Source: Aphanomyces cochlioides
Taxonomy: Eukaryota; Oomycota; Saprolegniomycetes; Saprolegniales; Verrucalvaceae
Assembly (NCBI GenBank): GCA_019828595.1
Contig: JAHQRK010000017.1
Location: 1,426,001 to 1,490,000, forward strand
Direction: 5' to 3'
Length of the DNA: 64,000 nt
Shown here: positions 19,771 through 30,845 of the stretch, in pieces
How the letters are laid out: each line of letters starts with the position of its first letter
How positions within the stretch are numbered: the stretch's first letter is position 1
Translations under genes and position numbers: made by a program
Notes under the pieces: generated by a model
What the model saw: only the letters and a program-made list of their open reading frames with translations
The model's database searches: none
Told to the model about the DNA's origin: nothing

Positions 19771-22700
19771 ATGGGAAAGGCCGTGACTTATCACTCTGTC
19801 GATACAGACCCGACAAACGACAAGAAGTGCCTGCATCCCATTGAAAAAGCGAGTCTACTCTCTAAATTGTTCTTTGAATGGGCGACGCCTCTGCTTCGTC
19901 TTGGAAATGAGAAACAGCTTGACCCTGAAGATGTATGGCCCTTGCAGTCGGACAATCAGTGCAGCGTCGTTGGACATGCTATCGAACCTGCTTTGGAAAA
20001 GAGTCATTCGGTTGTGTGGGCAATGGTGCACGTATTTGGATTGGATATTGTTATCATTGGTATCCTCCAAATTTCCAAAGTGTTTTGCGATTTATATGGA
20101 CCTTATGTGCTCCAACAAATTGTCTCCTCAATGGAATCGACTGGTGGTCTGGATATTAAGTACAGCCTTGAATTGATCGGAACCTTGGTGGTCATGCGCG
20201 TGATTGCTGCACTTTTGTCTGCGCATTCGGAAATGAAGACGCAACTCGTCATTGTGAAAATCACATCTGCATTGCAACACCTCTTATTTCAGAAAACTCT
20301 CCGCCTGGATGCTGCATCACGCAGAAGCAAGTCTACTGGAGAAATCTCCAACTACTTTTCTGCAGATATCCGCACTATTGTGAATTTTTCTTATTTCACG
20401 AATCAATTGTGGATCTTGCCAGTTCAAATCGTTATCACTTTGTTTCTTCTGTACCGGGTCATTGGCTGGTCTACATTTGTTGGTGCTGGTGTTGTCATCC
20501 TCTCTTTGGCTGCCAATCAATGGGTATCCAACGGAATCGAGAAAAATTTTGACTCATTGATGGAGCAACGAGATGTGCGCATGAAAGCTGTCAATGAAAT
20601 CTTCGGCGCGATTCAAATAATTAAACTGAATTCCTGGGAGGAGAAGTTTGCCGAGAAACTCGGCTTCGAACGCACGCTTGAACTCGGATATATCTGGAAC
20701 ATATTCTTTTGGGTCACAATCAGTGTGGTGCTACTTTATCTTGGACCTGTTCTCGTTACCATTGCATCCTTTGCTTCGTACACACTAATTCAAAAAGAAA
20801 CACTCCCTGCGTCGAAACTATTCACAGCATTGAGCTACTTCACCATGCTGAAATTTCCCTTCTCGAATCTATCCCAAGTAGTATCGTCGACGATGCAAGC
20901 ACTCGTATCATTGCGACGTGTTATGGAATTCCTCAATATGGATGAAAAAAAGAAAGACGTGGTCTGGACCAATTCGTCCGCTCCTTCTGAAAAGTTGCAA
21001 AAGTACGAGGAAGAAAATATTGCCGTCGCCGTTGAAGATGCCAACATTGGGTGGGATGCAGATAAGCCCCTCTTCCAAAATGCCAATTTGACCGTCAAGC
21101 ATGGCGAGTTTGTCGTCATTCATGGATCTGTCGGAGAAGGAAAGTCTTCTCTCTGTGCTGCCCTGCTGGGTGAAATGGCCAAATTCAGTGGCAACATCTT
21201 TGTCGGTGGTCGCGTGGCTTACTTTTCGCAGCAAACATGGATCCAAAACATGACCATTCGTGAGAATATTCTCTTTGGCAAGCCGTACGACCGTGAAAAG
21301 TACAATCGAGTGATTGAAGCCTGTGCTTTGACAAAGGATTTATCGCTGTTTGCTGCTTGTGATCGTGCTGAAATTGGTCAAAAGGGAATCAATTTATCTG
21401 GTGGTCAAAAAGCTCGCGTGTGTTTGGCTCGAGCATGTTACAGCGACGCTGATATCTTCATTTTGGATTCGCCGCTTTCTGCAGTCGACGCGATCGTGCA
21501 AAATGAGATCTTCACCAAGTGTTTTCTTGGTTTGTTGCGCAACAAGACGATTCTATTGGTTTCGCACTCTCCTGACATCATTGATTCCAAGTACGTTGAC
21601 CGCCTAGTCGAAGTCAAGGACGGTCAACTCATCAAGACTGATGTGGAAAGTCAAAAGAATGAGGCTGAGCCTTTGGTCGATCCTCTTGCGGCTCGCTCTG
21701 CTCGATTTATCGCTGACGAAAATGAAGACTTGATCGCGGATTTGACCTCGCTTCATGGAACAGCAAACAATTACAGCGCTTTGATTTCTCCTTCTCTGTC
21801 GACCCCTATGCATGCTGCTGGCACTGAGTTGTTTACACCTTTGAGCAAAGTAACAAATCACACTTTTGAGGATGCTGCAAGCGGGCAATTGGTCCTGGAA
21901 GAAGAACGTTTTGAAGGTAGTGTGTCGGCTCACGTGTACAGAGACTATTGTAACTCTGCTGGTGGATGGTGGATGCTCACATGTTTGTTTTTCTACTTGG
22001 TGATTTGGCAAACTTTGACGATCTCGAGTGATCTTTGGCTCAACGTCTGGACTGGAACTGTGAGCGAGGTGACACTGAAAGTTTTTGTTGATGAGTCTTC
22101 TTATTATTTGTCCATCTATGCTCTCTTGTCTGTTGTTGGTGTGCTTTCTACTGTCCTACGCTCACTTACCGTTTACTTGGGCGCGTTGCGTGCGTCTAAG
22201 GTCCTGTTCGATGATATGACTAATGCACTCCTACGTGCTCCTATGAGATTTTTCGACCAAAATCCAGTTGGCCGCATCCTCAATCGATATACTAATGATA
22301 TTGCAACAATGGATATCGATATTCCGTTCACAGCCGGATTTGTTGCATCAGGAACCTTCCTGGCCGTATGCACTATGGCCACAGCAATTTACATGACCAA
22401 AGCTTTGGGCTTGGTCATTATTCCCCTTGTTTGGTTATACATCTCTATGGGTGGTTTTTATGCAAGACCACTTCGGGAGCTTGAGCGAGTGAACAAAGTG
22501 ACCAAGTCTCCACTCCTCAACCTGATCTCTGAAGCAATTGAAGGCGTTCTTGTCATCCGATCGTATGGCGACAAGCAATTGCGACGCTTCCAACGTATCC
22601 ATTTCAGGAACGTGGATGCAACAAATGAATCAATGTTTGCGAAAGAGATCACGACACAATGGTTTGCGCTTCGAATTCAACTGACAAGTGCAGCAGTACT

Positions 22701-23688
22701 TTTGGTTGTTTCAGTTTCTCTGGTTTTGATGCGCGACCAACTTACCCCTGGTCTCGTCGGTTTATCATTAAACTACGTGTTTTCGAGCCTTGGATTATTG
22801 GAATTTCTCATTCCCTCTTATGCACAACTTGAAACTTTCATGGTTGGACCTGAACGGGTGCTTGAATATTGCAAGATTGAGCCAGAAGCGCCTCGTGTCA
22901 TTTCTGGTGCTGTCTCCAAAGAATGGCCTGCCAACGGAGACATTGAGTTTACAAATATGGGATTCCGATACAAGGACAATGATCCACTCGTGCTCAAAGA
23001 CGTGAATGTGCACATTCAATCGGGTGAAAAGATTGGTATTGTCGGTCGTACTGGTGCTGGCAAGTCGAGTTTGACCATGGCACTCTTCCGCATCAACGAA
23101 CTGGCTACTGGTTCGATTAAGATTGATGGCATGGATATCTCAAAAGTCGGGTTGAAGACTCTCCGCAGTGCTATTGCCATCATCCCACAGACTCCCGTCC
23201 TCTTCAAGGGAACTCTGCGCAACTACTTGGATCCATTCAGCGAGTTCAAAGACGATGAGTTGTGGTCTGCGCTTCAAAAGGTGAAACTGATTGATCGTAT
23301 CTCAAGCGTGGAAGGCAAATTGGACAGTCCCGTCGAAGAGAATGGTGAAAACTTCAGTGTGGGCGAACGTCAGATGTTGTGCATGGCTCGAGCATTGTTG
23401 CGACAGGCTCGTATTGTCGTGATGGATGAAGCGACGGCTGCAATTGACCACGAGACGGATCAAAATCTGCAGCGCGTGATTCGAACTGAGTTTGCTTCGT
23501 CGACAGTGCTGACCATTGCGCATCGTTTGGACACTGTGTTGGATTCGGATCGTATTTTGGTGTTTGACCAAGGTCGATTAGTCCAGTGCGATTCACCCAA
23601 GTCGTTGATCAGTCAAGGCAGCGGCATCTTCTTTGAGTTATGCTCGGAAGGTGGCTACTTGGACAAGATGCTGGCCCAACAAGAGTAA
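19771..23688 (+). CDS. ABC transporter, subfamily C (MRP type), copy 2
   Basis: Second tandem ABCC exporter, 1305 residues in one exon, with the same TMD1-NBD1-TMD2-NBD2 plan and the same Ser in NBD1 Walker B (FILDSPLSAVD). NBD2 is canonical (GRTGAGKSS, VVMDEATAAID, TIAHR). Compared with copy 1, the membrane domains and linker differ at many positions, whereas the NBD1 core (about 21063-21506) and NBD2 to the C-terminus (about 23012-23681) are nearly identical in DNA, pointing to gene conversion. The differing linker (about residues 620-700) and transmembrane residues suggest a somewhat different substrate range or regulation. The start MGKAVTYHSV is supported by the paralogue. Confidence 0.94.
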   Translation: MGKAVTYHSVDTDPTNDKKCLHPIEKASLLSKLFFEWATPLLRLGNEKQLDPEDVWPLQSDNQCSVVGHAIEPALEKSHSVVWAMVHVFGLDIVIIGILQISKVFCDLYGPYVLQQIVSSMESTGGLDIKYSLELIGTLVVMRVIAALLSAHSEMKTQLVIVKITSALQHLLFQKTLRLDAASRRSKSTGEISNYFSADIRTIVNFSYFTNQLWILPVQIVITLFLLYRVIGWSTFVGAGVVILSLAANQWVSNGIEKNFDSLMEQRDVRMKAVNEIFGAIQIIKLNSWEEKFAEKLGFERTLELGYIWNIFFWVTISVVLLYLGPVLVTIASFASYTLIQKETLPASKLFTALSYFTMLKFPFSNLSQVVSSTMQALVSLRRVMEFLNMDEKKKDVVWTNSSAPSEKLQKYEEENIAVAVEDANIGWDADKPLFQNANLTVKHGEFVVIHGSVGEGKSSLCAALLGEMAKFSGNIFVGGRVAYFSQQTWIQNMTIRENILFGKPYDREKYNRVIEACALTKDLSLFAACDRAEIGQKGINLSGGQKARVCLARACYSDADIFILDSPLSAVDAIVQNEIFTKCFLGLLRNKTILLVSHSPDIIDSKYVDRLVEVKDGQLIKTDVESQKNEAEPLVDPLAARSARFIADENEDLIADLTSLHGTANNYSALISPSLSTPMHAAGTELFTPLSKVTNHTFEDAASGQLVLEEERFEGSVSAHVYRDYCNSAGGWWMLTCLFFYLVIWQTLTISSDLWLNVWTGTVSEVTLKVFVDESSYYLSIYALLSVVGVLSTVLRSLTVYLGALRASKVLFDDMTNALLRAPMRFFDQNPVGRILNRYTNDIATMDIDIPFTAGFVASGTFLAVCTMATAIYMTKALGLVIIPLVWLYISMGGFYARPLRELERVNKVTKSPLLNLISEAIEGVLVIRSYGDKQLRRFQRIHFRNVDATNESMFAKEITTQWFALRIQLTSAAVLLVVSVSLVLMRDQLTPGLVGLSLNYVFSSLGLLEFLIPSYAQLETFMVGPERVLEYCKIEPEAPRVISGAVSKEWPANGDIEFTNMGFRYKDNDPLVLKDVNVHIQSGEKIGIVGRTGAGKSSLTMALFRINELATGSIKIDGMDISKVGLKTLRSAIAIIPQTPVLFKGTLRNYLDPFSEFKDDELWSALQKVKLIDRISSVEGKLDSPVEENGENFSVGERQMLCMARALLRQARIVVMDEATAAIDHETDQNLQRVIRTEFASSTVLTIAHRLDTVLDSDRILVFDQGRLVQCDSPKSLISQGSGIFFELCSEGGYLDKMLAQQE

Positions 23689-24248
23689 GCATTCTTCAAT
23701 AGTGATAGTGATGTTGCATATCATAAATAGTTTTGAGTTGGAACTCTTTGCTGCGTATCTGCTTAATGGCTGACTCATCCAGTCATTCGCGTAATGCTAA
23801 AGATAAAGCATGACAACAGGAATAACCAGAAGGTTGGAGACCCGACATGTCAAAAAGACGAGTGCTTCATCAGTCTTCCTGACTGAGATGGTTGTATACC
23901 ATTTATGGCGCTCGAGTAACTTTGACGAAAATATTCTGATCCCTTGAATATGTTTCAGTGCACATCCACGGTGTTGAGTCTGCCAGGACTTCATACTGTA
24001 TTGACGCCGTGCATAACAACACCCAGACATTTCATGTCGAGGCAGTAAAGTCCTTGTGGACTCTGTTTCCAGACATCCATGAGCGGCTCGACACCAAGGA
24101 TAATCTTCGATGATTTCCATCATCTGATACAAATTGCTCCATAACGAGCCTGCCCTGGACGTCCTCGCTGAGTTCTCACAATGATGTCTCGGTTTGACGC
24201 CTGTGCAACAGGTCGTGGGTGATTCATGTGTCATTTCTTGTTTTGCAG
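23689..24248. other. Spacer between ABCC copy 2 and the acyltransferase
   Basis: A 145-codon reverse ORF is present here (23797-24234), but it has no recognisable domain and I do not support it. A pyrimidine-rich TTTCTTGTTTTGCAG at 24234-24248 looks like a splice acceptor for the following gene, so an unseen 5' exon may lie in this stretch. Confidence 0.4.
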
Positions 24249-25091
24249 TTGACTGGATCAGCTATTATTAGGCATCTGAATCATCTTGACGGCTTGGGTT
24301 GGCTCTATCCTGCTCATGCAGGCCGCTTTAATTGCAGCCATCCAGCTGCCATTTACACGGGCGTACATTGTATCCTCTATTACAGCTCACGTGTCGTTCT
24401 ACCGATTCGGTACTCGGAGAGAGTCTCAGAGTTTTTCTGCTGGGCTCACTCGACGCCATACTTCAAGAAACAAGAGCAGATCCTTGAAGACGACACCCCA
24501 AAATCCAAAGTCATGATGGCTCAACATCCTCATGGTATTCTTTGCATGGGGTGGATTGTCCACATTGCGCTTCATGCCAAGTGGCAGGCTAGTCGATTTC
24601 ACCTGCTCATCGCTGATACGTTGATCAATTTACCCATCGCGTCCAACGTCTTTGGATGGATCGGATGCGAGTCAGCGTCGAAACAAAACTTTGAGAAACG
24701 ACTCAATGAAGGTGACAATATTTTTGAATATGGAAAACATCGTATCTTTGCCAAGAAACGTGCTGGGTTTATCAATCATGGACTACAATACGGCTACAAG
24801 ATCTACATACCACACTCTCACTTGGTTTCTTCCATTCCGACTCTGGCTCAATCGCTTCCAACTCCCTGGCGCGTGCCGTTTGGATCGTGGTGGTGCTTCT
24901 ACATGCCACTCCATTCCGCTGAAATAGTCACAGTCGTTGGCAAACCAATCCAATTGCCCACAATTACCAATCCTACCCGAGAAGACGTGAAAAAATACCA
25001 CAAAGTCTACCTTGACGCCGTGCAAGATCTATTTGAACGCAACAAAACCAAACACGCAAGCAACCCAAAGGCCGGTTTGGAAGTATTCTAA
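24249..25091 (+). pseudogene. DGAT2-family acyltransferase, damaged or incompletely resolved
   Basis: DGAT2/MGAT enzymes make triacylglycerol or related lipids in the ER. The frame carries the hallmark HPHG motif (VMMAQHPHGILCMGW) and the family C-terminus (TVVGKPIQLPTITNPTREDV, then KKYHKVYLDAVQDLFERNK). Between them, KRLNEGDNIFEYGKHRIF runs on without the conserved PGGxxE block normally found there, as if about 12 residues were deleted. At the N-terminus the hydrophobic segment expected for the membrane anchor (WVGSILLMQAALIAAIQLPF, about 24295-24355) lies in another frame than the HPHG part, which implies a frameshift or unseen intron near 24.4 kb. No ATG opens the frame; a splice acceptor at 24248 suggests an upstream exon. 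The family call is firm; activity is doubtful. Confidence 0.65.
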
Positions 25092-25951
25092 ATGAAAGCT
25101 TCAAAAAGATAATCACAAATGGGATGCGCCATGTTTGATTCAATTCGTGAACTTCGGTGCACGGACGGTGCCTCTTGCTGCAGAATACGTTGGGTGTATA
25201 GCAGACAACTCGACACGGATGAGGTCTTCACAGAAAAAATGCTTGTTGGAATGATAAGCCTCTGAAGTGCTTTGGAAAGAATCGGCCTCTCCTCTGATTG
25301 CAAGAGCATGCCCAACGGAGCCACACTTCCCCGTCAATCATGTTCAATCTAACGTTAGCGTGCAAACTATAAATTGCACAAGATTTGGTGTGATGAAATG
25401 CACTCGGCGTGGTCCTTATCCCCAATGGGATGAAGACCTCCGTAGAATCAGCCATATTTGATTTATCATAATTGAATAGAGTCGATGCGTTGGGTATGCT
25501 CGACACCAACAAAAATCATAGCTATGTATCCAGTTTTTCTTGGGGCTCCGGTTTTGGTAGCAAGCACAATGACAGGCCTTGAAAGTCTCGAGACCAATCG
25601 AGGAAATCAGATCCAATGGGGACATTAATGTGCCACATGCTGCACCGTGCTTACAATCTTCCTTAGTTACCCTGGTGCTCCGCCCATAAACCAATCGTGC
25701 GTCGTTCGATTCAACGCTTTCCACGGTGGGTTTGCCTTTGTTTTTCGAGGAGGAGAGTTCCAGTCATTCAATATTTCCACCACTTCTAGGTGATTTGCGA
25801 TCCGACGCCCTGAATAAATGATCATTCTGTGAGAGTAGCACGGCTTGGTATATTTGTGATTGTCATGTTGATAAGTCATCGACAGATAACTCCTCTTGGA
25901 CTACATTCAAATCAGGGAATCATCAATGTCATGTGGGTGCAAGGTTACAGA
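25092..25951. other. Unassigned region
   Basis: Several ORFs of 65-100 codons overlap on both strands with no recognisable domain. Nothing supported. Confidence 0.35.
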
Positions 25952-26326
25952 TTAGTTCTGACTTGGGGGTCTCTTTCGTTGCTGGGCTTTTACATACTGA
26001 TTAGCGTTGTATTTATCAATCCGAAATTGAACCTTCTTCACAAGTCTCGAACCATGGCGGCTTGCACTTTCCTTCACACGGTGTACACGTTGTTTCAAGC
26101 GAGGAATATCTGGCAACTTTCTCTCTGGGCCATTCGATACTCGGAACGCATCTGACGTTTCTTTGCGTGCCGACTCGCCATTGGCGCCTTGATGACCGCC
26201 GATGTCGTTGGTAGTCGAATCGAACGAGGCAACTTTATGAGTCAACCCAACGAGGGTGAATTCGCTAGCTTGGCTAAACGCCGCCATGGTGGAGGTTGCA
26301 AACGCGAGGGCAATAAATCCTCGCAT
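25952..26326 (-). CDS. Candidate small secreted basic protein
   Basis: 124 codons from the ATG at 26326. Residues 1-22 (MRGFIALAFATSTMAAFSQA) look like a cleavable signal peptide: one Arg, a hydrophobic core and small residues before SEF. The mature part has no Cys, is rich in Lys, Arg, Ser and His, and contains RKETSDAF and RKLPDIPRLKQRV, so it is basic and possibly helical. No known effector motif (RxLR-EER, LFLAK) is evident. The 3' end could be spliced. The opposite strand carries a competing ORF (25829-26155) with hydrophobic stretches; I prefer the reverse-strand reading because of its signal peptide. Confidence 0.4.
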   Translation of the reverse strand: MRGFIALAFATSTMAAFSQASEFTLVGLTHKVASFDSTTNDIGGHQGANGESARKETSDAFRVSNGPERKLPDIPRLKQRVHRVKESASRHGSRLVKKVQFRIDKYNANQYVKAQQRKRPPSQN

Positions 26327-27831
26327 TAACAAACCTTTGCGGGGAAAAATTGAACAATGACAGGGAGAAGTACCCACGAGAAACTCTGCGTCACTACAAC
26401 AACCAGCATGGACTTGGGTGCATAGCGAGTTCCTGGAACGCGAGTTGGTGGTGTGTGATTTGGGAGATACTTGGACTTTGTATGCATTGGTATGAAACTA
26501 GCGACATGTCAATTTGACTACAAAATCTAAAATTATCCGCATATGTGTTATCCAATAAAAGCTTGAGACGAAATATTCCCCGACCAGGCCCTATCAGGGA
26601 ATAACTACAGTATTCCCCCGTTCTGGCTCCAATTCATTTTGGGACCCCTTTTCACAGCATTTTCGACACACTAAGGCATGGCCGTGAGCCACCGCGATGA
26701 CATCCACAAACTATGCACGCTTGTAGTGCGTGAAGTAGTTAGGAGTGCTAAAATGGCGGATGATTATTAGGAAAGCAAAGGTAACGAGTGTTCAATATGA
26801 TTTTTGGGGGGAATAGCCAAAACCTGATTCATCAAGGCGAGTAGTCCTGGTGGATCCAAAAACTAGGGAGGTCGCCGGCCTGGAGTGACGACGATCCGGT
26901 TGAACTCCATGATTTTGGCCATCTGGTCGAGCCACGAGGGCAGCTTTCGTCGTTTTATCTTGGTTTATCTAGGCCGTGTTCAAATTGACGATGATTCTCC
27001 TGATTCACGTAGATCGGGGAGGATGCCAAACGGGTTAGGGTAGAGAATCAACTTTCTTCCAAACACAATATCCAATCACAAGAATCATGATTCACTATCG
27101 TTTCAAGTGGATGCCTGACATCTCCTATAGGTTTATACTATTTTAGAGAGGTATTCTGGCTGATCATGATCATGGGCAGCCATGAACTTCTGAAGGCAAG
27201 TACTTTCTCTCTAATAGGGTTGTGAGCTTGACTCTGTCAATGGCATGCCCAGTCACCTTTTTGTAGTCTGGAGACGAAAGGATCGCCAGCATTTTCTTGT
27301 TGTGTCGACACCGATGCGACATGCTTTCATGCTTGGCCGATGAACTCCTGCAATCAAGCCTAACGCAAACCACGTATAGCTCATTTAATATGTCGTATGA
27401 GTCTATAAGTCTTGATAAGAGGACATCGCATGGCAATGAAATGTCGATTTCATGTAGGTGTCCATACTTTGTGACCGTACTGTACACCCACCAAGAAAAT
27501 AAAGGAGATTCAGCCAATCAAACATTTTTAACTCGTCTCTGATTGGCAAACTATACCGTATTTCGGGTAACAAGACATTTTCAAAAAAATATTGCTTGGA
27601 ACAATAATCAGTACTAGTATTTTTCTAATAGTACAATTATTTATTTTTTCGCCCCGGGTAGACAATTATTTAATTTCGAGTTAATTTCATATTCCATACT
27701 TCTTTTTCAGTATACTAAAAAATATGAGTAAAAATTATTTCAAATTTATTGTAAAAATCGATTATCAACATTCAAGCTAAAGGTATCCTTTACGAAAGGT
27801 TGCAAAGATAGATATGGTACATAGAATCTAT
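26327..27831. other. 1.5-kb region without a supported gene
   Basis: It includes a 115-codon reverse ORF (27170-27517) with no recognisable domain. 27550-27830 is strongly AT-rich. No terminal repeats of note except the left end of the next element. Confidence 0.4.
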
Positions 27832-28923
27832 ATATGAGACCCCGGCAGACAAAGTGATGCTTAAGCCATTTTTCGACTTTTGAGATAATCAGCTTTCAAT
27901 CTGAAGTACCACTCTTTCAGCCACCTCCACTTCATTTGAGATATGGTCATGGGAAGAAATTGTAATAAAATAAAGCATTCATTATATTACGGACAGTAAA
28001 ATAAAATGAGTGACCATGCTGAAAGTTCCGATGGCGCTGGGTCCGAGTCTGCGTGGTGCGCTGAAGGCTCCGACGAGAGCGAATACTGGAATGACTCTGA
28101 AGCCAACAACAGCATGAGCGACGACAGTGACGGTTCAGACCATGCCATTGCAGAGAACCCCTTGAACTCTTGTGATCCTTACGCGACGGAGTCTTGCGAC
28201 AAAAATTGCACAGTTGACAAAGAGAAGGAGATCTCTAACTTTCTCGCTTCAACGGCATTAATGTCTAAGCGCTAATGTTGTGGGAGCAAGCGCAAACGAT
28301 CGACCGTCCTCGGTTCAATCCTGAGAAGGCTTGAGACTTGTACAAGAAGATTCGTCCATACGTGCCACTGCAATTTCGCAACTGCGGCTACTATGACAAG
28401 CCAAATGAGGTAGTGACCGAAGCTGCTAAACGAGTCAAGCGAGCCAGAGCACAACAACAAAAGCGAAAGCGGCTTGATGATTAACTGAGCACTTGAACAC
28501 GATGTATACTTGATTCAATAAATGTTACTCAGCCAACAAACAAATTGATGTTTATTTACTGACACGTCATACAAACTGATGGCTAACGAAATTTTAAAAA
28601 AAATCATCAAACAATTTACCGGAAAAATCCGGTTATTTTTTATTTTTGCTGTTTGAGCATCTTCCAGTACGTTTTAAGCCAATTGGACGCCAGATATCGG
28701 TAGCTCGTGTCGAGTATTATCCAATGGTGAAATAAAAAAAATTGAAAAAATTGAAAGCCGGGGCATGGCCGTCGCGCCGACAACCATATCTCAATAACCA
28801 TGACGAGTTCTGGGGATATTAAACCGTCAAAATGTAGCTAAGATAACGCTCTATCGCCCTGTATAGCTAACTCCAACTTCAACAAAACCCTTAAGCATCA
28901 TTTTGTCTGCTGGGGTCTCATAT
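27832..28923. mobile_element. 1.1-kb element with 34-bp terminal inverted repeats
   Basis: ATATGAGACCCCGGCAGACA... at 27832-27865 matches the reverse complement of 28890-28923 with two mismatches over 34 bp. It encloses one broken acidic ORF and has no recognisable transposase. The ends are flanked by AT-rich DNA, so the target duplication cannot be fixed. The superfamily is unknown. Confidence 0.65.
28006..28484 (+). pseudogene. Acidic, NLS-tailed ORF carried by the 1.1-kb TIR element (broken)
   Basis: The first part (28006-28275) encodes an acidic Ser/Asp/Glu-rich stretch beginning MSDHAESSDGAGSESAW. Its stop overlaps an ATG at 28275 in another frame, which continues MLWEQAQTIDRPRFNPEKA, then one TGA, then DLYKKIRPYVPLQFRN and a basic tail (KRVKRARAQQQKRKRLDD) resembling a nuclear localisation signal. 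I read one gene with a frameshift near 28.27 kb and one stop. No family is recognised. An acidic head and basic nuclear tail would suit an accessory or DNA-binding protein of a transposon. Confidence 0.45.
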
Positions 28924-29065
28924 GTGTTCATTAACGACATCAAAGATCAGACATATAAATCTAAAGTATGAGTATAACAACACGACATTATCCACACACC
29001 ATAGGCCACAGGAGCATATAAATCTATTTCACCCGTCCTTCGCATCTTTACCTTAATCGTACACT

Positions 29066-30546
29066 ATGTCTGACGAGAATGTCGTGTTTGAAGATGCCGG
29101 GCCACCACTACTTTCCGGCAGGGAACTGGCCTTGCACTATTTTGCGCCGCCAACTTACGGCGGGTCTATCTGGAAATGTAAGGCCAAGAATTGCTCAACA
29201 TCTCTCTCCAAAGCGTCTGGATACAGTAATATGCGCTCGAAACACAGTGAATGGGTCAAATTAACGCAAGACAAGGACAAAATCAAGCAAATTATGCTTC
29301 GTGGTTGGGCTTCGCCCAAGGCAAAGGCTAAGACAATTTGTGGATGGATTGACATTATTTGTAGCTGTTTGTTACCATTTTCCTTCTGTGACAACAAAGT
29401 TATCCAAGGCTACATGGATCTCAAGTCCATTGACAGCGAACACTTTTGGATTATATGCATAAATTAACCTTGGTGGTCGAAACGAGTATCTCGTCCTTGC
29501 TCTCGTCCAAGTTTGCACTTGTATTTGATGGTTGGACTACGCTGTCAACACATTATATGGCAATTTTCGCGACATTCCCAAGATGAGTGGCAAAAATGAC
29601 TTATCCGGGCTATCCGGAAAAAGTCATCATCCGGATCCTCCTGATATTATCGATTCCTGCTTGCGTTCTCTCCGATGAACGAGGATGGTTCCCTGTCGGC
29701 TCAAGCCTACAAGGATTTTTTGATTATGTGCTTGGTTTATATGGAAAGACTTGGAGTAATGTGGTTGCAATTATTGGTGACAATTGTTCCACGAACTTGG
29801 CTTTTGCTTGGCAAATTGGTGTTCCTATCATTGGATGTACGAGTCATCGCTTTAACTTGGCTGTGAAGTCATTTTTGGAGAGGGTTGAGCCTTTATTAGA
29901 CCTTGTTAACAACATTATGAAGAAATTGTCCTATTCTATTCCTGCTGCAAAACTCCGCCGCTTGACGCATCTCGCCGCAAAATCGCGAAATTCAACTCGA
30001 TGGAGTAGTTCCTACAACATGCTTCAGCGATACATGGAAATTAAAGAGTATCTCCGACCATTGCGAGATATGGAAGTTGATCTTGTGTTGCCCACGAAGC
30101 CGCAAGATGAAGTCTTGTACAAGCTCTTCAATGATCTATCGGAGCTGGACAAAGGCACACTTGACCTTCAAAAAGAGGAAATCACAATGAAAGACGTGAG
30201 ATCCTGTTTTGATGAAGTTACGGTTCTTCATCCGGAAATGTCCGGAAAAATCGTCGCTTATGCGGATATTGTGCAATCTCCCGACTTTGAATCTGCGATC
30301 GTGCGTGGCAAAAAACGGCAGAAGATTGAGCAGGCCTGCGGATACATTGACACAGAGTTCCTCTGCCCGACTTCTAACTTGTGCGAGCGGTTCTTCTCGC
30401 GAGCGAAGTATGCGCTCGGAGACCGCCGCGGTCGAATGTTGCCCAGGAACTTCGAAGTTCAAATGTTTCTGTGCCTAAATCGGAGCCTTTGGGATGTCGG
30501 TGTCATTGGCCGCATCCTTGATCTCAAAAGCAATGAGGAAGAATAA
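29066..30546 (+). pseudogene. hAT-superfamily transposase, broken
   Basis: The N-terminal ORF (29066-29467) carries a BED-type zinc finger: WKCKAKNCSTSLSKASGYSN followed by a His-containing MRSKHSEW. The main part (to 30546) has hAT landmarks: IIGDNCSTNLAFA...GCTSHRFNLAV, SRNSTRWSS, and the C-terminal dimerisation region PTSNLCERFFSRAKYALGDR...FEVQMFLCLNR. Between them, FDGWTTLSTHYMAIF sits in another frame near 29530, and SLSAQAYKDFL near 29700 is again shifted, so at least two or three frame changes break the gene. The upstream ATG at 29066 (MSDENVVFEDAG) is a good start. No terminal repeats were found. Confidence 0.75.
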
Positions 30547-30845
30547 TTATATTATTCCGTCTTCGATAGGAAAATATTTTTTCCCCGATCTTCTGGCAGT
30601 TAACTACAACACTTTATGTGCACATAAAATAAATACATGGATTTTCTTTTCACGTCAAATTAATATAAAATATAATAAGGGAAAATGTCAAAACGTGTAT
30701 AATGTATCAAAAAAATTCGTTTATGTGTATTGTGTGGTTAGGGTTAGTGTTTTTGTCCGGAAAATATTGACCAACACTCTGTATACACATGTTGACACAC
30801 ACTTCAGTATCCGTACACTCATTTTTACATTTTCTCTGGCCAACA

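Noticed and set aside
23797..24234. 145-codon reverse ORF before the acyltransferase
   Set aside because: No domain, low-complexity composition, and it overlaps the probable 5' region and splice acceptor of the acyltransferase.
25829..26155. Forward ORF with hydrophobic stretches, ending IRYSERI like part of the DGAT2-like protein
   Set aside because: Similarity is only about seven residues, no HPHG or later motifs follow, and the reverse strand carries a better signal-peptide ORF.
28285..28325. tRNA T-arm-like CTCGGTTCAATCCTGAG
   Set aside because: No A-box or acceptor stem is found at a proper distance, and it lies in the reading frame of the acidic ORF.
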